A stretch of 64,000 nt of DNA from Albula goreensis (lineage: Eukaryota > Chordata > Actinopteri > Albuliformes > Albulidae): the NCBI GenBank assembly GCA_022829145.1, contig CM040744.1, forward strand, positions 8,777,001-8,841,000, given 5' to 3'. Below, piece by piece: positions 39,311 to 50,394 of this stretch. The position numbers were made by a program, and so were the translations under genes. The notes below the pieces were generated by a model that saw only the letters and a program-made list of their open reading frames with translations, had not been told where the DNA came from and made no database searches. Numbering within the stretch: position 1 is the stretch's first letter; each line of letters starts with the position of its first letter.

Positions 39311-40591
39311 TCTATATACAATATATATATACCCTTACACACAAGGTCTGATCTTAACAATATCATTACAGTAATTCTTAGCATAATTTGCCAAACAATA
39401 GCAAAATAAAGTAAGAACATTAAGTGATCATACACAACAAATGCATGACTTCACATTATAAATAAGGCAAAAAATAAATAACTATAATTTAGTTAAGTGA
39501 ATTACGTCCTGGAAATGGTTTCTTAGTATGCGTCAGGGAATTTTTAGAGTTTTTGAACAGCCATTAGAGATGGGGCAAGGCAGAAAGAGGATTTTGTTTT
39601 TCTGCCCATCGCTAGCGGATGAGTACCTTAGCTTGCCTTTCAGGTCTTTGCCAAACACACAGACATCCAGGATGATGTTTTTGGGAAAAGGTAGCAGTAA
39701 AAACTGAAGGGCAAAGAGGTGGTACGACTATGACAAAGAGTGGGGAGGAGGTATGATAGAGTAGGGGACATAAGGGGGACATTTTCCCTTCAAGTCTTCA
39801 AGGTCGCTCGGAGGAACAGACGCGTCCCTCTCCAGGCTCTGAGACAGACGTTTCAGGTCTGAACCCAAGGCCGGGCACAGGTTCCCACAAGTGAGCGAGC
39901 AGCAATATGTGGAGGCGTCTGTCGCCCGCCCCCCTGAGCCCAAGAGTACCGAAGCAGTGCGCACACACAGCCACTTCAGTGAAAATAAAAAGCAAAATAA
40001 AAAAAGAAAACAAGAATAACAGGAAATGAAATCTTAAAAAAATCTTAAAACAGCAGTGGCCGACTGAGTCACTTCCCATCTGGCTTTTAATGAATGTCAT
40101 TATTCCATAAAAAGACACAGTACATGCAAACCGATAAGGTCAAAGGCAGAGTGAACCACCCTGGTGTACTAAAAGCAGCTTGAGACGCAACCAGCCCGGC
40201 TCTAGCCGTTTTCAAATAAGCTTTTTCTTTAAACTCATTACAAGGAATCTCCCGCGATGATGAATCGTGAGCCGTCAAATCAATTAAGGACGCCTTAATG
40301 GCAGAACAAGGAGAGCGAAATCTTTGTTCTGACGACTCGCAAAAGCCCTCTCTTTAGCCCCCCGCGATGCCTCCTTTTGTAAGTAGGCTGTCAGGAGCGG
40401 GTGTTCCCTGCAGATGGAGAAAGTAGAGCGGCAGGCCTAGGGGAGCGGACCTGGAGGAGCGGGGGGGGCGGGGCCGTTTCTCTTCAGGGTTTCCTTCACC
40501 TCTAAAACGTCCTTCTCTCCGCTCCTCCTCATCATCGCTACGCTTCTTCAACAGCGATAAGCGGGGCCTCAACTATGCATGACTATGAGGA

Positions 40592-40624
40592 ATCACTGAT
40601 CTGGGATCAGCGGGGGTGGGGGAG
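40592..40624 (+). repeat. Palindrome-bearing motif, copy 1 (inverted with respect to copy 2)
   Basis: ATCACTGATCTGGGATCAGC followed by GGGGGTGGGGGAG. Its reverse complement is found at 43511-43544 with one substitution and one indel. The core CTGATCYNGGATCAG is itself nearly palindromic. It lies in the presumed ccser1 3'UTR. Confidence 0.8.
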
Positions 40625-40640
40625 CAGGAGAACCGGGGGC

Positions 40641-40664
40641 AAAAAAAAAAAAAAAAAAAAAAAA
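40641..40664. repeat. A24 homopolymer
   Basis: Run of about 24 A on the plus strand within the presumed ccser1 3'UTR. It reads as T on the transcribed strand, so it is not an encoded poly(A) tail of ccser1. It could mark an old plus-strand retro-insertion, but no element is recognisable before it. Confidence 0.85.
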
Positions 40665-42130
40665 GACAAAGCTGTGGCAGTTTCGCAAACCCTCGTGTTT
40701 ATCGAAATAACCTTGTCACATTTTTCATTGCGGTGAATTAATCTCGTGTTCACATTGTGTTTGGATTGAATCAAACGTTACCCAAGTGTGCTTTAACAAG
40801 TAAAATGTCTACGCTAACGCCAACTTCGGTTCATTAAGTCGTCTTATGTGTTACACCTAATAATCTTAATATTGCATTAATATTGCAAGTACAAGAATAG
40901 GTCTGTATTCTTATAAACAACACTGCATCTGAGCTGATGCATCAACAACAATTCTTACATCCATTCATAAAAAGGTGGTCAAGGTGGAGAGGGAAGGGTT
41001 AGAAGTCACTTTTTTCTGGTATACGGATGTTCTTATTTAAATACTATGTAAAAGCTTTATTCTGCCCACTTCTAGTGCATAAAAAGGGCCCTCAGATTCA
41101 ATCCATCTTTCAAAAAAGGTCATGCATTTAACAAAGATCCAAAATGGAGGCCATATTTCCTAAAACAGACGCTGTGACAGTGTATCCTGCTTGAGCGGTC
41201 GTAGAGCAGTCCTCAAATTCACCTGTCCCTTCCGCTTATTTGGCAAATTCTAGACGTGATGGCGATGTTTGTGACGCATAAAAACGCGCGCAACAACGCT
41301 TTCGGTGCAACAAGCTACAAAGGTTGGTAGTGCTCAGCTGTGATATAAACAAGAAACAAACATACAGTACATACATTTTCTTTTCTTTTCAGTCCTATGG
41401 AATTCCAGAAAACACTTGTTAAAAGTTGACACAGCGTGCATTTCAGCATTGCCTTGGAGGAATGTAATGAGATATGCGTTTCAGCAGTATGTGATATGTG
41501 GCTGGTTTCATGGGATCAGCAGCTCTGTGTTGGGGTACTGGCGCTATGTCAAGCTCTGCATGACAGCTGACGGCTGGACAGTTTACCATGGCAACAGGTG
41601 GATACGGTACTTGTACCCACATGAACAGTTTGCTCAGTCTCCTTATAGCAACATTCAGTGTGACGTCCATCCACCAGTCTGTCTCAAATTGCACAGAACC
41701 ACCTATAGAGAAATATGTAAGATATTAAATACTATGTAAGAGTTTCTTCAGAATTATCTGATAGTTAGTGCTTAAACAGTGCAACACTGTTATAATCAAA
41801 GTTCAAACTAAAATTATGTCAAGGAAGCAAAATTGTTTTTTTTTCCATTCCTGTGGCAGTTTCAGCTCCCATCAGATCATCATGGATGCAAGGAGAACAA
41901 GGGGATGCTGGAGATCAGGGAGTGAAGGGGTGTTGAGGTTGTGGTGGTCTCTAAGCTGAGAATATGAGGTTCTCCAAGGGAGGTCAAGAGCCTGCGGGAG
42001 TCTGGGGGAGTCTTGCATGGCACCTCCAGGATGTACCAGGGGTCTGTTGCTGCAGTCAGAGGGTGTCTCAGGCATCAAGTTTCCTGAAACGGGAACAGAA
42101 TGGGTTCCAGCAGAGGACGGGGCGTGAGGC

Positions 42131-42634
42131 TCAGCCGTCCTGCTGGGCGAGCGCCTGCAGTTCGGCAGTGTGGAGTGAGTGCTGCAGGAAGACGTTCTTG
42201 CGGCTGTACATGTGCAGCGAGAGGGGGCCTCGTGGGGGCTGGCCCAGGCGGCCGGTGAAGGATGAAGGCTGGCGGGGCATGGGGCCCCGCTCACTGCGGG
42301 GGCCTCTCTCGCTATCCGAGGACAGGCTACGGGACGGGCTGCCCCGTGCTGGGAGGCTGGAGCTGCTGCCGGCTACGGCGCGGGGGATCTGGCTGACGGG
42401 GCCGTCTGGTTTTCGGGGCCCCGCCCCTCCGGACTCCTCCGCCCCCGCCCTCCTCAGTGGAGCTGTTGGGTCCCTCCCTCCCCCCGGGTGCCAGGCTGGG
42501 GCGGGGTAGATCCGGTCCTCGCAGGCGGATGCTCGGTCCGCGGGCGGGCGGCTGTACTGGTCCACGAGGGACCGCGATGACCGTCGATCCCTTGTGCTGG
42601 TGTTTTGACTTGTGGTTTTGCTTGGGTGAGTAGC
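42131..42634 (-). CDS. ccser1: ccser1 last coding exon (C-terminal 167 residues)
   Basis: This is the terminal coding exon of a coiled-coil serine-rich protein, most likely CCSER1 (FAM190A), whose function is poorly known. It opens in phase 0 after a strong acceptor (polypyrimidine, CCCCAG|GCT), runs 167 codons and stops at TGA (42131-42133). Residues 1-30 are basic and Ser/Thr-rich, including STRDRRSSRSLVDQYSRPP. Residues 32-90 are Pro/Gly/Arg-rich and look poorly conserved. Residues 90-125 are Ser/Arg-rich (SRSLSSDSERG). Residues 142-167 form a compact tail, MYSRKNVFLQHSLHTAELQ followed by ALAQQDG, which I recall as the CCSER C-terminal signature. CCSER2 has a similar tail, so CCSER1 is chosen because grid2 lies next to it on the same strand, as in human. 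The coiled coil would lie in upstream exons that I did not find here. The overlapping longer frame (to 42860) and the plus-strand 181-codon frame are shadows of this GC-rich exon. Confidence 0.8.
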   Translation of the reverse strand, partial: ATHPSKTTSQNTSTRDRRSSRSLVDQYSRPPADRASACEDRIYPAPAWHPGGGRDPTAPLRRAGAEESGGAGPRKPDGPVSQIPRAVAGSSSSLPARGSPSRSLSSDSERGPRSERGPMPRQPSSFTGRLGQPPRGPLSLHMYSRKNVFLQHSLHTAELQALAQQDG

Positions 42635-42695
42635 CTGGGGAAAGAGAGAAAAAAGAGAGAGAAAAGGGAAGAGAGAGAGAGAGAGAGGTAAATAT
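42635..42695 (-). other. ccser1: Splice acceptor and polypyrimidine tract of the ccser1 terminal exon
   Basis: On the minus strand about 50 bases of nearly pure pyrimidine (CT repeats with T runs) lead directly into CCCCAG at 42635-42640, immediately before the exon. The same stretch reads as a GA microsatellite on the plus strand, so its length may vary between alleles. Confidence 0.78.
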
Positions 42696-43510
42696 CACGT
42701 CAGAAAAAGTCTGAACTGTTATTGAAAATCTTTTTACTTTTTCCCAGAACCCCTTCAATGTTGCTTGACCAATCAGAGCTACTCTGCATTGCCTGAACCC
42801 AAGGACCCACTTTCCTGAAAACCAGGACAGCTCAAACATTGAGGAAAGGGAGACATACAACAGAGCTATTCTTATTCTTATTCACAATGTCAAAAGATGT
42901 CAAAAGCACTTGATTCAATGCAATACAAGGTGCAAAAAGGGCTTTAAATTTCTACAAGAAGGTTAATATGTCAAAATATACTGTGACATATTAATGAGCT
43001 AAAACAGCACAAACCATCGCTCACAAATAAAATAATATAACATCATAATCACTGATATCCAAGTGCTTTCGGATACATTCTCAATAGTTTGTCCTTAAGA
43101 AAGCCATTACATTCAATGTGACCTCTGATAGGGTCAAGGGTACTTCAAGACACCCAAAATGGAGCAAGAGTGCCATTTAACAACACTGTTAACTAGCAGC
43201 ATGACGTAGCGTGGTGCTGAATGTTTTAACTCGGAGAGCAAAATTCTAAGCCGTATATTTTTCCTCTTTGTGCTGTACCCCTCTCAGATAGGTGGAGCCA
43301 AGAGGCAGAAAGGCGAAAAGAAAGGGGGCTTCCAGGTGGGCAGGGGTGAGTGGTAAGTAAAGGAGACATGAGGAAGGGAAGATAGTGGGAATGCCAAAGA
43401 AAAAGGGGTCACTACGCTCCAGTGGGAAAAAGGCTGGTGTCAACCTGGGCAGGTGCGAAGGCAGAGGTGACTGTGTTTTTTACGACGCTGGCGGCTTCCC
43501 AAACCTCTCC

Positions 43511-43544
43511 CTCCGCCCACCCCCGCTGATCCCGGATCAGTGAT
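43511..43544 (-). repeat. Palindrome-bearing motif, copy 2
   Basis: CTCCGCCCACCCCCGCTGAT then CCCGGATCAGTGAT. It pairs in inverted orientation with 40592-40624. It lies in the intron just upstream of the ccser1 terminal exon, so the two copies bracket that exon. Confidence 0.8.
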
Positions 43545-44344
43545 CAGCGCTCGAATTTTGGGCCTCTGCCCTGGAGCGCTCATGCACAAGCTGCAGCAGT
43601 TCCCTCACGTCCAGTTAGAAAGAGGAAGGGGGAAATGGATGGTGGACGGAGAGAGACATCACTCGTGCTCTGGAGAGAGGCCAGATGCTCAGGCACCACA
43701 CCTGCAGAGCCTCCCTCACTGTAAAATGCATTAAGATGGTGTAAATCAAAGAGATTTAATGTTCTCATTCTGTGTTGTGCTCTTTATTGGCCTTGTGAAG
43801 AACATGGTGTTGTGCTAATGGCAGTTTTGTTAAAAGCCCTTAAGCTATTTATAAGCAATGGCTTTGAAGCCACCAGCAGAGCAGTTTTTTTTTTTTTTTT
43901 TTGCACGAAGTACACTCCACACACACCCACACCCAAATTGCTATACAGCCAATACAATTATGTGCTGGACCTAGTCATTTTCCTGAGATGAGACCAGACT
44001 CTGTTAGGAGTCATCCAACTGCCTGAACGGTCTTTCTTTGGACTGGAGCGTGGTCGTTTCTCTGTATCGAACTCAGCCTTTTTCTCTGTGCTAGGCACTT
44101 GAGCTCAAACTACACCAGAAAAGGAAATGAAACTAAAGAGCCTAAAGCCTTCTCAAAAAGGGGAGATAACAAGGTGTTTGTGCTTAATGAACTGCTAAGC
44201 GTTAAGTCCCTTATGATTTCGCATGGCCGTTCATAATCATGCAAATGAATGGACAGTGAAAATCAATCCAAATCACACAATTTACAAAACATGTACTCCT
44301 GTACCTTACCTTACTTACATAGCCTTGATTTGACACATTATGTC

Positions 44345-44460
44345 ACATGTACAGGCTGGATTTAGGCTACAGCAAGGTACGACAGCGATACCTCAGGCAG
44401 GGTTTGTACTCACGAACCTCTAGTCTATTTGTCTAACCCACAATGCGACACAGCCATGTT
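44345..44460 (-). mobile_element. Possible second tRNA-derived SINE, antisense
   Basis: The plus strand reads GGCAGGGTTTGTACTCACGA, ACCTCTAGTCTATTTGTCTA, then ACCCACAATGCGACACAGCC. It resembles the reverse complement of a degenerate tRNA head (B box as GGGTTYGAACTC..., then the anticodon-arm side with CTAACCACTACGCCAC). Only one copy is visible in the window, so this rests on motif resemblance alone. Confidence 0.4.
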
Positions 44461-45975
44461 AGACTCAACGGTCCACACTGTGGAAAGCACTTTGGATCAG
44501 AAAATGAATCCTGACTCATACTTTTTTATTATGTAATACGCAGCATCCTGACTGGCACTGTGCGGAACCCATTCCAAATGAAAAAAGGCGCTAGAGGTGG
44601 CAGCGGAGAAAGGTGTGCCGGACAGTGACGAAACACGCTCCCCTCACCCGACGTTGTCTCGCCACTCGCTAACCGATGACCGTCTCAGACACTTGATCAG
44701 CGGAGTTGATGTAACTAGGCCGCTCTCGGCTGGAGTTCCCCCTGCTACACACCTAATGGCCTTTATTAAAGGCGAATGCACTTAGCCTGGCACCCGGCCA
44801 AAGCTGATCAGAACAGAATCTCGCCGCCCCTGACCATGTACCGCCAACTACCACCACAACGCGATGACTTCACTCGAGGAGTGGGAGGAGGAGGACGAGA
44901 GAGAGAGAAAGACAGATAGAGAAAGGGGAGACAGAGAGAGGGAGGGAAATCTGTTGTAAGCTCCGTTTCCCAGGAAGTGGGGCTTGTTGCACGATGATGT
45001 CGACTGATGAGGCCTAGGTTTTTGATGAGTGGAAAAGCTCCCAGCACATCAAAGCGGCCAGCTCCTACTGCACCCCTCACGCTGCTGTCAGCTCTAGGGG
45101 AGATAAGAGTCTTTACTGTGCCCGTCTGATTCGCACTGACAGCTCAGGACCTGGATAAACAATAAGGAAAATATATATCAAGACGGGGGGAGAAGAAAAA
45201 GCAAAGAGAACACCCATAAATCGAATTTTCATCAGATAGTATCAAAGTTGTCTTCAGAAGCTGATAATAATGTAGCGGCTGCCAGAGTGTCATCCCACGG
45301 AAGCCAGCGGCTGTTTAACTACACGCCGCAGTATGTCAGACGGGGGCTACGGCTACACACTGAAGTGTGTCAAAAACTACTCAAACTACACTGACAGTGC
45401 ACTGGGATGTCACAGCACACTACTGTGAGCCACAAAGCAGTACATCTACCCACCACACCGCACTGCCTCAGGGCTATTGTATACCTGGAGACAACTTAGC
45501 GTCACAGTCATGCTCTCAGTCACACAACTGTGTGTGACAATGGGGCCATGGTAGGGTTGTAACTCAACCTAATTTCAAGCTTATACTGCAAAATCTGGAG
45601 GTCACAGCTCACAATCAGGACATATATGATGGGTAACAACAAAATAACAATAAATGCAAAATAAATTATACGCACTGGGCGTTAAAAGTGGCGTGTAAGA
45701 GGCGATACGAGACAATTACCCAGTGACCAGTCCCAAAAGCCAATAAGAACTAAGGACAAACAAGCTGGTCATTATACACAACAGTGGCCATAGGAAAGAT
45801 GGTAGAGCCCCAAACCATATGGACTCATTCATAGCAGAGTAACGGACTGAGTTAAGGCAGAATGGGGACCGGCTTGCATCAGTGCTGCTGAGTCATTCCC
45901 TTACAGAGGAAAGACCAGAGCTGGAGGGAAAATGCTCAAGATATTCAACTGCCTATTATGAGTACAGCAGTGTGT

Positions 45976-46800
45976 GTGTTAACACTCAATTATCACTCCA
46001 TTAACACTTAATAACTGTGGTGGAGCTGGTCTGTTGTGCCTTTGGATATATGGTTTTACACTCCTCATATGTACGTGTTAATTTTTTTCATAATGAATGT
46101 AATGAAAAGAACAGCATTAACACCCTGGTAGTTCTACACCAAACAGTACCATGTTGAATTGGCTTGATATCAGTCCTGCTACTGTTAAGTAGCCTGAAGT
46201 AGACAAATTCCACTCGCACATAGCCACTTAGCATTGAAATTGCTTTGCATGCAGGTTTTTTTTTTTACATACAGTATCTGCTTATCACTATCTGATGGTT
46301 ATCTGGGTACACTGCTCGTAGTATTAGCTGGTCATCCTTTACAATTACCTTCATCAAACACTAAATGGAAGATCTTTCCCCAGTGGAACCAATGGAAAGC
46401 TTATGTAAAAACGTGTTTATCAATTTTTTGTGACTTAAGGTGTGACCTATTGCAAATCTGGAAAACAATCTTTGGTGCAACATGGCCTATGTTCCTGATA
46501 AATGATGCAAACACGGTCAAAGGTTAAGCTTTGTGCACTACCACAAGTGCACACTGTAATTAAAACATGAAACATTGTGTTGGCTGTTATTCTTCAATAT
46601 GGGTGTCAAACATAAGTCCTTGAGGGCTGCAGCATCAGCAGCTTTTTATGGATTCCTATCAATCAGCTGCCAATTTAGACCATGAAACAAGATGTGCAGA
46701 CTCATTAAGTGATCAATTACTTCAATTTATGGTCCAACTGCTGGAAAATCCCAAAAACCAGCAAACAGTTGCAGTCCTTGGGCCTGAAATCTGACATCTC
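45976..46800 (+). repeat. Local duplication, left copy
   Basis: Two blocks match 48152-49030 in the same order. Block one: TGTGTTAACACTCAATTATC ... GGTGGAGCTGGTC ... TTGGATATATGG (45976-46055). Block two: AACATGGCCTATGTTCCTGA, TAAATGATGCAAAC ... CACTACCACAAGTGCACACT, GTAATTAAAACATGAAA ... CAATTTAGACCATGAAAC (46470-46800). The latter part also resembles a dispersed fish repeat (GTCCTTGAGGGCTGCAGCA). Identity is perhaps 65-75% in the alignable blocks. Confidence 0.6.
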
Positions 46801-48151
46801 TGCACTTCATAAAGATACTGAGTCAATGAGAATGTTTTCAAATACATCTATAAAATCAAATACTTCAATATTGTAAGACACGTAGTATTTCAATTTAAAA
46901 ATATATTGAAATAATTTCAAAAGGCACATATTAAAGGTTCAACGGTATTTCCACCTGACAGAAGTTCAAATTCCAGCGGCACTCTTACCAGCTATGGTTT
47001 TGAGGTTAATAGTAGCTCAGGATCGTTTGGAAAAATAGGGGGTAAGCTGGTCAAAAGCCATAAATCCTAAGGTTGACGTGTTCACACGGCCTCTTCAGTC
47101 AGGTTTTCAAAGTAACCTTCCCCAGACAGCCGGCCAGGTGCCAGCACATTTCTCAGCTGAACCTATAATGACTGGGAGTACATCCAAGAGCACTGACAAC
47201 ATGTGAATGGTGTCGCATCAACAGTGTGAAAAATAGTGAAGGCTATTTATCACATGGACCAGAAGAATCGCATGTGTGTCCCTGAATCTGTGGAGGAAGT
47301 CCACACTGGATCGTGCTAATAACGTTGGTGAATTCACTTCAGGTATGAAAAAAAGTATGAGGTTAAACAGTACATTCTAAAACATTTCAACATACATCCA
47401 CATCACTTGTATTTGTAAACAGTATAATTTTAAGTATCTATGAAAAAGCATTTGATAAAATATCTGATTTCCACAGGCCCACTTTCCTGTTTCAACGTAC
47501 TTGGTTATACATATCTGCTCCACAATTATCTACTGTATAATTTGCATTACACCTTGAACAAAGAGACCTTGCTTTGTGTGAACACCTTTCATATGTAAAT
47601 ACGGGAACTGAAAAGTATTTTAAAGACTATACACTTACATTGATGTTTCGTACCTTGCTCAGGGAAACCACAGTGATGTGTCAACCAGGTCTTGTAGAAG
47701 ACTGCAACCTTTTATTTAAATTTTCAGCGTAATAACCTTTTCACCACACCGCTAAGCAGCATATCGGGACACCAGCGTACACATAAAAGAACAGTACTAT
47801 CACTGAAGTTCTGCGTATGAGCTCTGAAACTGCAGAATTCTAAATTAGGTTTGTGAGAGATGAGTTTGCAGAAGCTAATAACTTATTTCTCTAATTATTT
47901 TTTAATGAAGCATTTTCATTTTAAATTATTAAATCAATCCTACCCAAAAAAACTACGTATGAAATAAGATTGCAGTCTTCATTTCATTAAAACTAGCCTA
48001 CATTTTTTCACTCAATATTCATATCCCACAAGCTCTTTCTGTATGTCCTATTTTCATACATTGGTTCAATCAAGAATCCAAATCTAAAAAAAAAAATACT
48101 GTATATAGTACTAATATGACTACATTCACTATTACCATTAAGAATATAACA

Positions 48152-49030
48152 CTGTGTTAAAATTCCATTATCGCTCTATTAATGGTAAATAAACAATGGT
48201 GGATTTGGTCAAATTACCTTTTGGTTGGATGGAAGTTTTTGTTTCAGTATATCTCGGTGTATGTTTGAGTTCAGTTTTTTCACTCATAGTTTTGTAGGTA
48301 CAGTTTCTAATTATCCAGTTCATATATTTATCTAGGTGTACCAGTTAGAGCAGCTAGATTTAGTGATGGGATCAAAGCTTTCTGTTTTCCCCAGGCCTGG
48401 ATCAAATTTGTGCATATTTAAGTATCTATATCCAACATTTTTCCAAATACACTGAACCAAACCGATATTTCACATTTGCAGTAATTAAAATATTTTCTTT
48501 ACAGACAAAAATGTACATTTAATATAATTCAAGCATTTCCAAATACATAATTAAAGTGCATTTTCAAAATAGCTTAAACACATACTATTTTCAAGAATGT
48601 TTGGTGATGGAAGCACTGAAGGGGTTACTTAAAACAAGAAAAAAAAAAAAGTATGTGTATCAATTTCTGGTATTTAAGATGTTTTCTAACACTGATTTTC
48701 CAACACAAATGGCATAAATGCCTTCTCATTTGCTAATTTGGAATAAAATTTGAAGCACAACATGGCTAATTTTCCTGATGAACGATGCAAATGTAGGCAA
48801 AGGCTTTTGTGTACACTACCATGATTGCATGCTGTAATTAAAACATGAAATAATCAATGTTGTTATTCTTCATCAGGTCCATCAAACACAAATCCTGCTG
48901 GGCACCATTGTCCACAGGATCTAACAATTTCCTTTCAATCACCAGCCAGTTTAGGCCTTGAGAACCAAGCGTGTGAACTCATTCACTAATCTGAAGTGCT
49001 GAAAATCACCAAAATATTATTAGTATTACT
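48152..49030 (+). repeat. Local duplication, right copy
   Basis: Colinear with 45976-46800: TGTGTTAAAATTCCATTATC ... GGTGGATTTGGTC ... TTGGATGG, then AACATGGCTAATTTTCCTGA, TGAACGATGCAAAT ... CACTACCATGATTGCATGCT and GTAATTAAAACATGAAA. An AT-rich segment with AAATACA-type words (48410-48600) is extra here and looks like a later insertion. Confidence 0.6.
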
Positions 49031-49256
49031 GAACCAACTGCTGCAAGTGGAACAGCAATTGTTTGTGGTGAAAATGAACACTCAAAAGGATCGATATCAT
49101 TCCCAAACACAATTTTTGCTGTGAGGAATGAGAGAGTGAGGAATGTACACAGTTCCGTGCCAGTGAGGTACTCAGCAACCTGTTCAAGATTTAAGATTCA
49201 ACACACAATTTCAAGGGAACAGACTACAGTAACTTCAGAGAAATTTTCATCCTGCA

Positions 49257-49463
49257 GGCTTGGAGAGAGGGAAGGAAACTAGAGAAAAGGCAAGAGGGAG
49301 AAAGGTTTTGAGAGAGGGGGAAGGGAGGGAGGGAGGGGGGAGGGAGGGAGAGAACAGGGAGAGAGAGAGAGATAGGGGAGAAAGAGAGTGGGTGGAAGAG
49401 ATGGGGAAACAGAGAGAAAAGGAAAGAGGGAGGGGGAGGGAGGGAGAGAGAGAGAAAAAGGAG
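49257..49463. repeat. Polypurine (GA/GGGA) tract of about 200 bp
   Basis: Almost uninterrupted purine sequence on the plus strand with GGGAGGGAGGGA and GAGAGAGA segments. The 85- and 111-codon frames over it are compositional. Such tracts can adopt triplex structure and often cause sequencing or replication problems. Confidence 0.9.
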
Positions 49464-50394
49464 ACTGCTGGTGCCCTTCACGGCCGTCAGAGTTCAGCTG
49501 TCACATGCCACTCCCAGGCCCCCCCTCCAGGCCCTGAGAACCAGGGCTGCCCCTCCAGGCGCCTGTCTCATGTCACTCTAACCTCGAGGGCGTGACGGTC
49601 AGCGCGGTCCCTGCCCGTCTCGTGTCAGTCCTATTGACTGAATGGAGCGGCCACTAATTATTGCCGTCGTATCCTCTCTGAGCCCGGGGAGCCGCTCCCA
49701 GGTACAGCTCACGTCGGGGGGCGGAAGTCCGTCTCTCCCCAGCGTCTCCTGTCACGTTCCCTTTCCGCTGCACGATGCAGACTGAGCAGTCCTGATTGCC
49801 GCCTGCCATGTTTCACTGCCAATCTCAGAGGAGGCTTGCATTTTTAGTACTGTAGCAACATGGCAGAAGGTAACAAACTCCTCAAATCACGATGGAAACC
49901 GCGGGAAATGCCAGAGTTTACTACCAGTGCTCCATGCCCTGCTTATGAGTGCCTTTCAGAGCCCAAGAACCCATTCTTTCAAGTGTGTCCGCAGGGCTGC
50001 AACATTTAAATGTGTAAACTAGGGCTGTTTGCTACAAAGCAGAATTATTAATGATTGCTGTCGGTATTTTGACTCGGATACCAGGCTCAATTTAGAGTTT
50101 GCCTGCGTCCTTTGCAGTGGAACTGCCATTTCTCAGCTCACAAAAGTGATATTTTGAATCCTTATTCCTAGGGGAGTCCATGAGAAATCAGGCTACAGAT
50201 ATGACCCTCTCGGATAATGCTGAAAAGTCGCCACGTACTCCGTAAATATCAGACGGTGCTTTCAAACAAAAAGTACACACCAAAATTGAATAGGAATATT
50301 TTCCTTTGGCATTGTCTTTCAAAAGAGCAGCAATAAGGCCTTATTGGAAATCCGTTTTTGTGTGCCAGGGGGATAGCTGATTGCTATCTCCTCA

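Larger units (their letters stand above)
39001..42130 (-). other. ccser1: Probable ccser1 3'UTR
   Basis: About 3.1 kb follows the ccser1 stop codon on the minus strand with no long convincing frame. It includes a GC-rich block (40350-40640), a 24-base A run (T run on the transcribed strand, 40641-40664) and an AT-rich end with TA repeats (39120-39145). The end is inferred from a good polyadenylation signal at 39021-39026. Earlier AATAAA sites (41056-41061 and 39294-39299) could give shorter forms. The extent is uncertain without transcripts. Confidence 0.42.

Noticed and set aside
40354-40572. Acidic/basic 72-codon frame as an extra ccser1 exon
   Set aside because: It starts without ATG, is preceded by a stop, lies beyond the ccser1 stop codon and is GC-driven.
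41964-42509. 181-codon plus-strand frame as a gene
   Set aside because: It is antisense to the GC-rich ccser1 terminal exon, is itself low-complexity, and lacks any recognised domain.
42327-42860. 177-codon minus-strand frame as the ccser1 exon frame
   Set aside because: It runs through the intronic pyrimidine tract and acceptor and gives a Ser/Leu run and unrecognisable Pro/Arg sequence. The neighbouring frame gives the conserved tail ending QQDG.
49224-49595. Open frames on both strands over the GA tract
   Set aside because: Polypurine low complexity; Arg/Glu/Gly or Ser/Leu/Pro repeats only.
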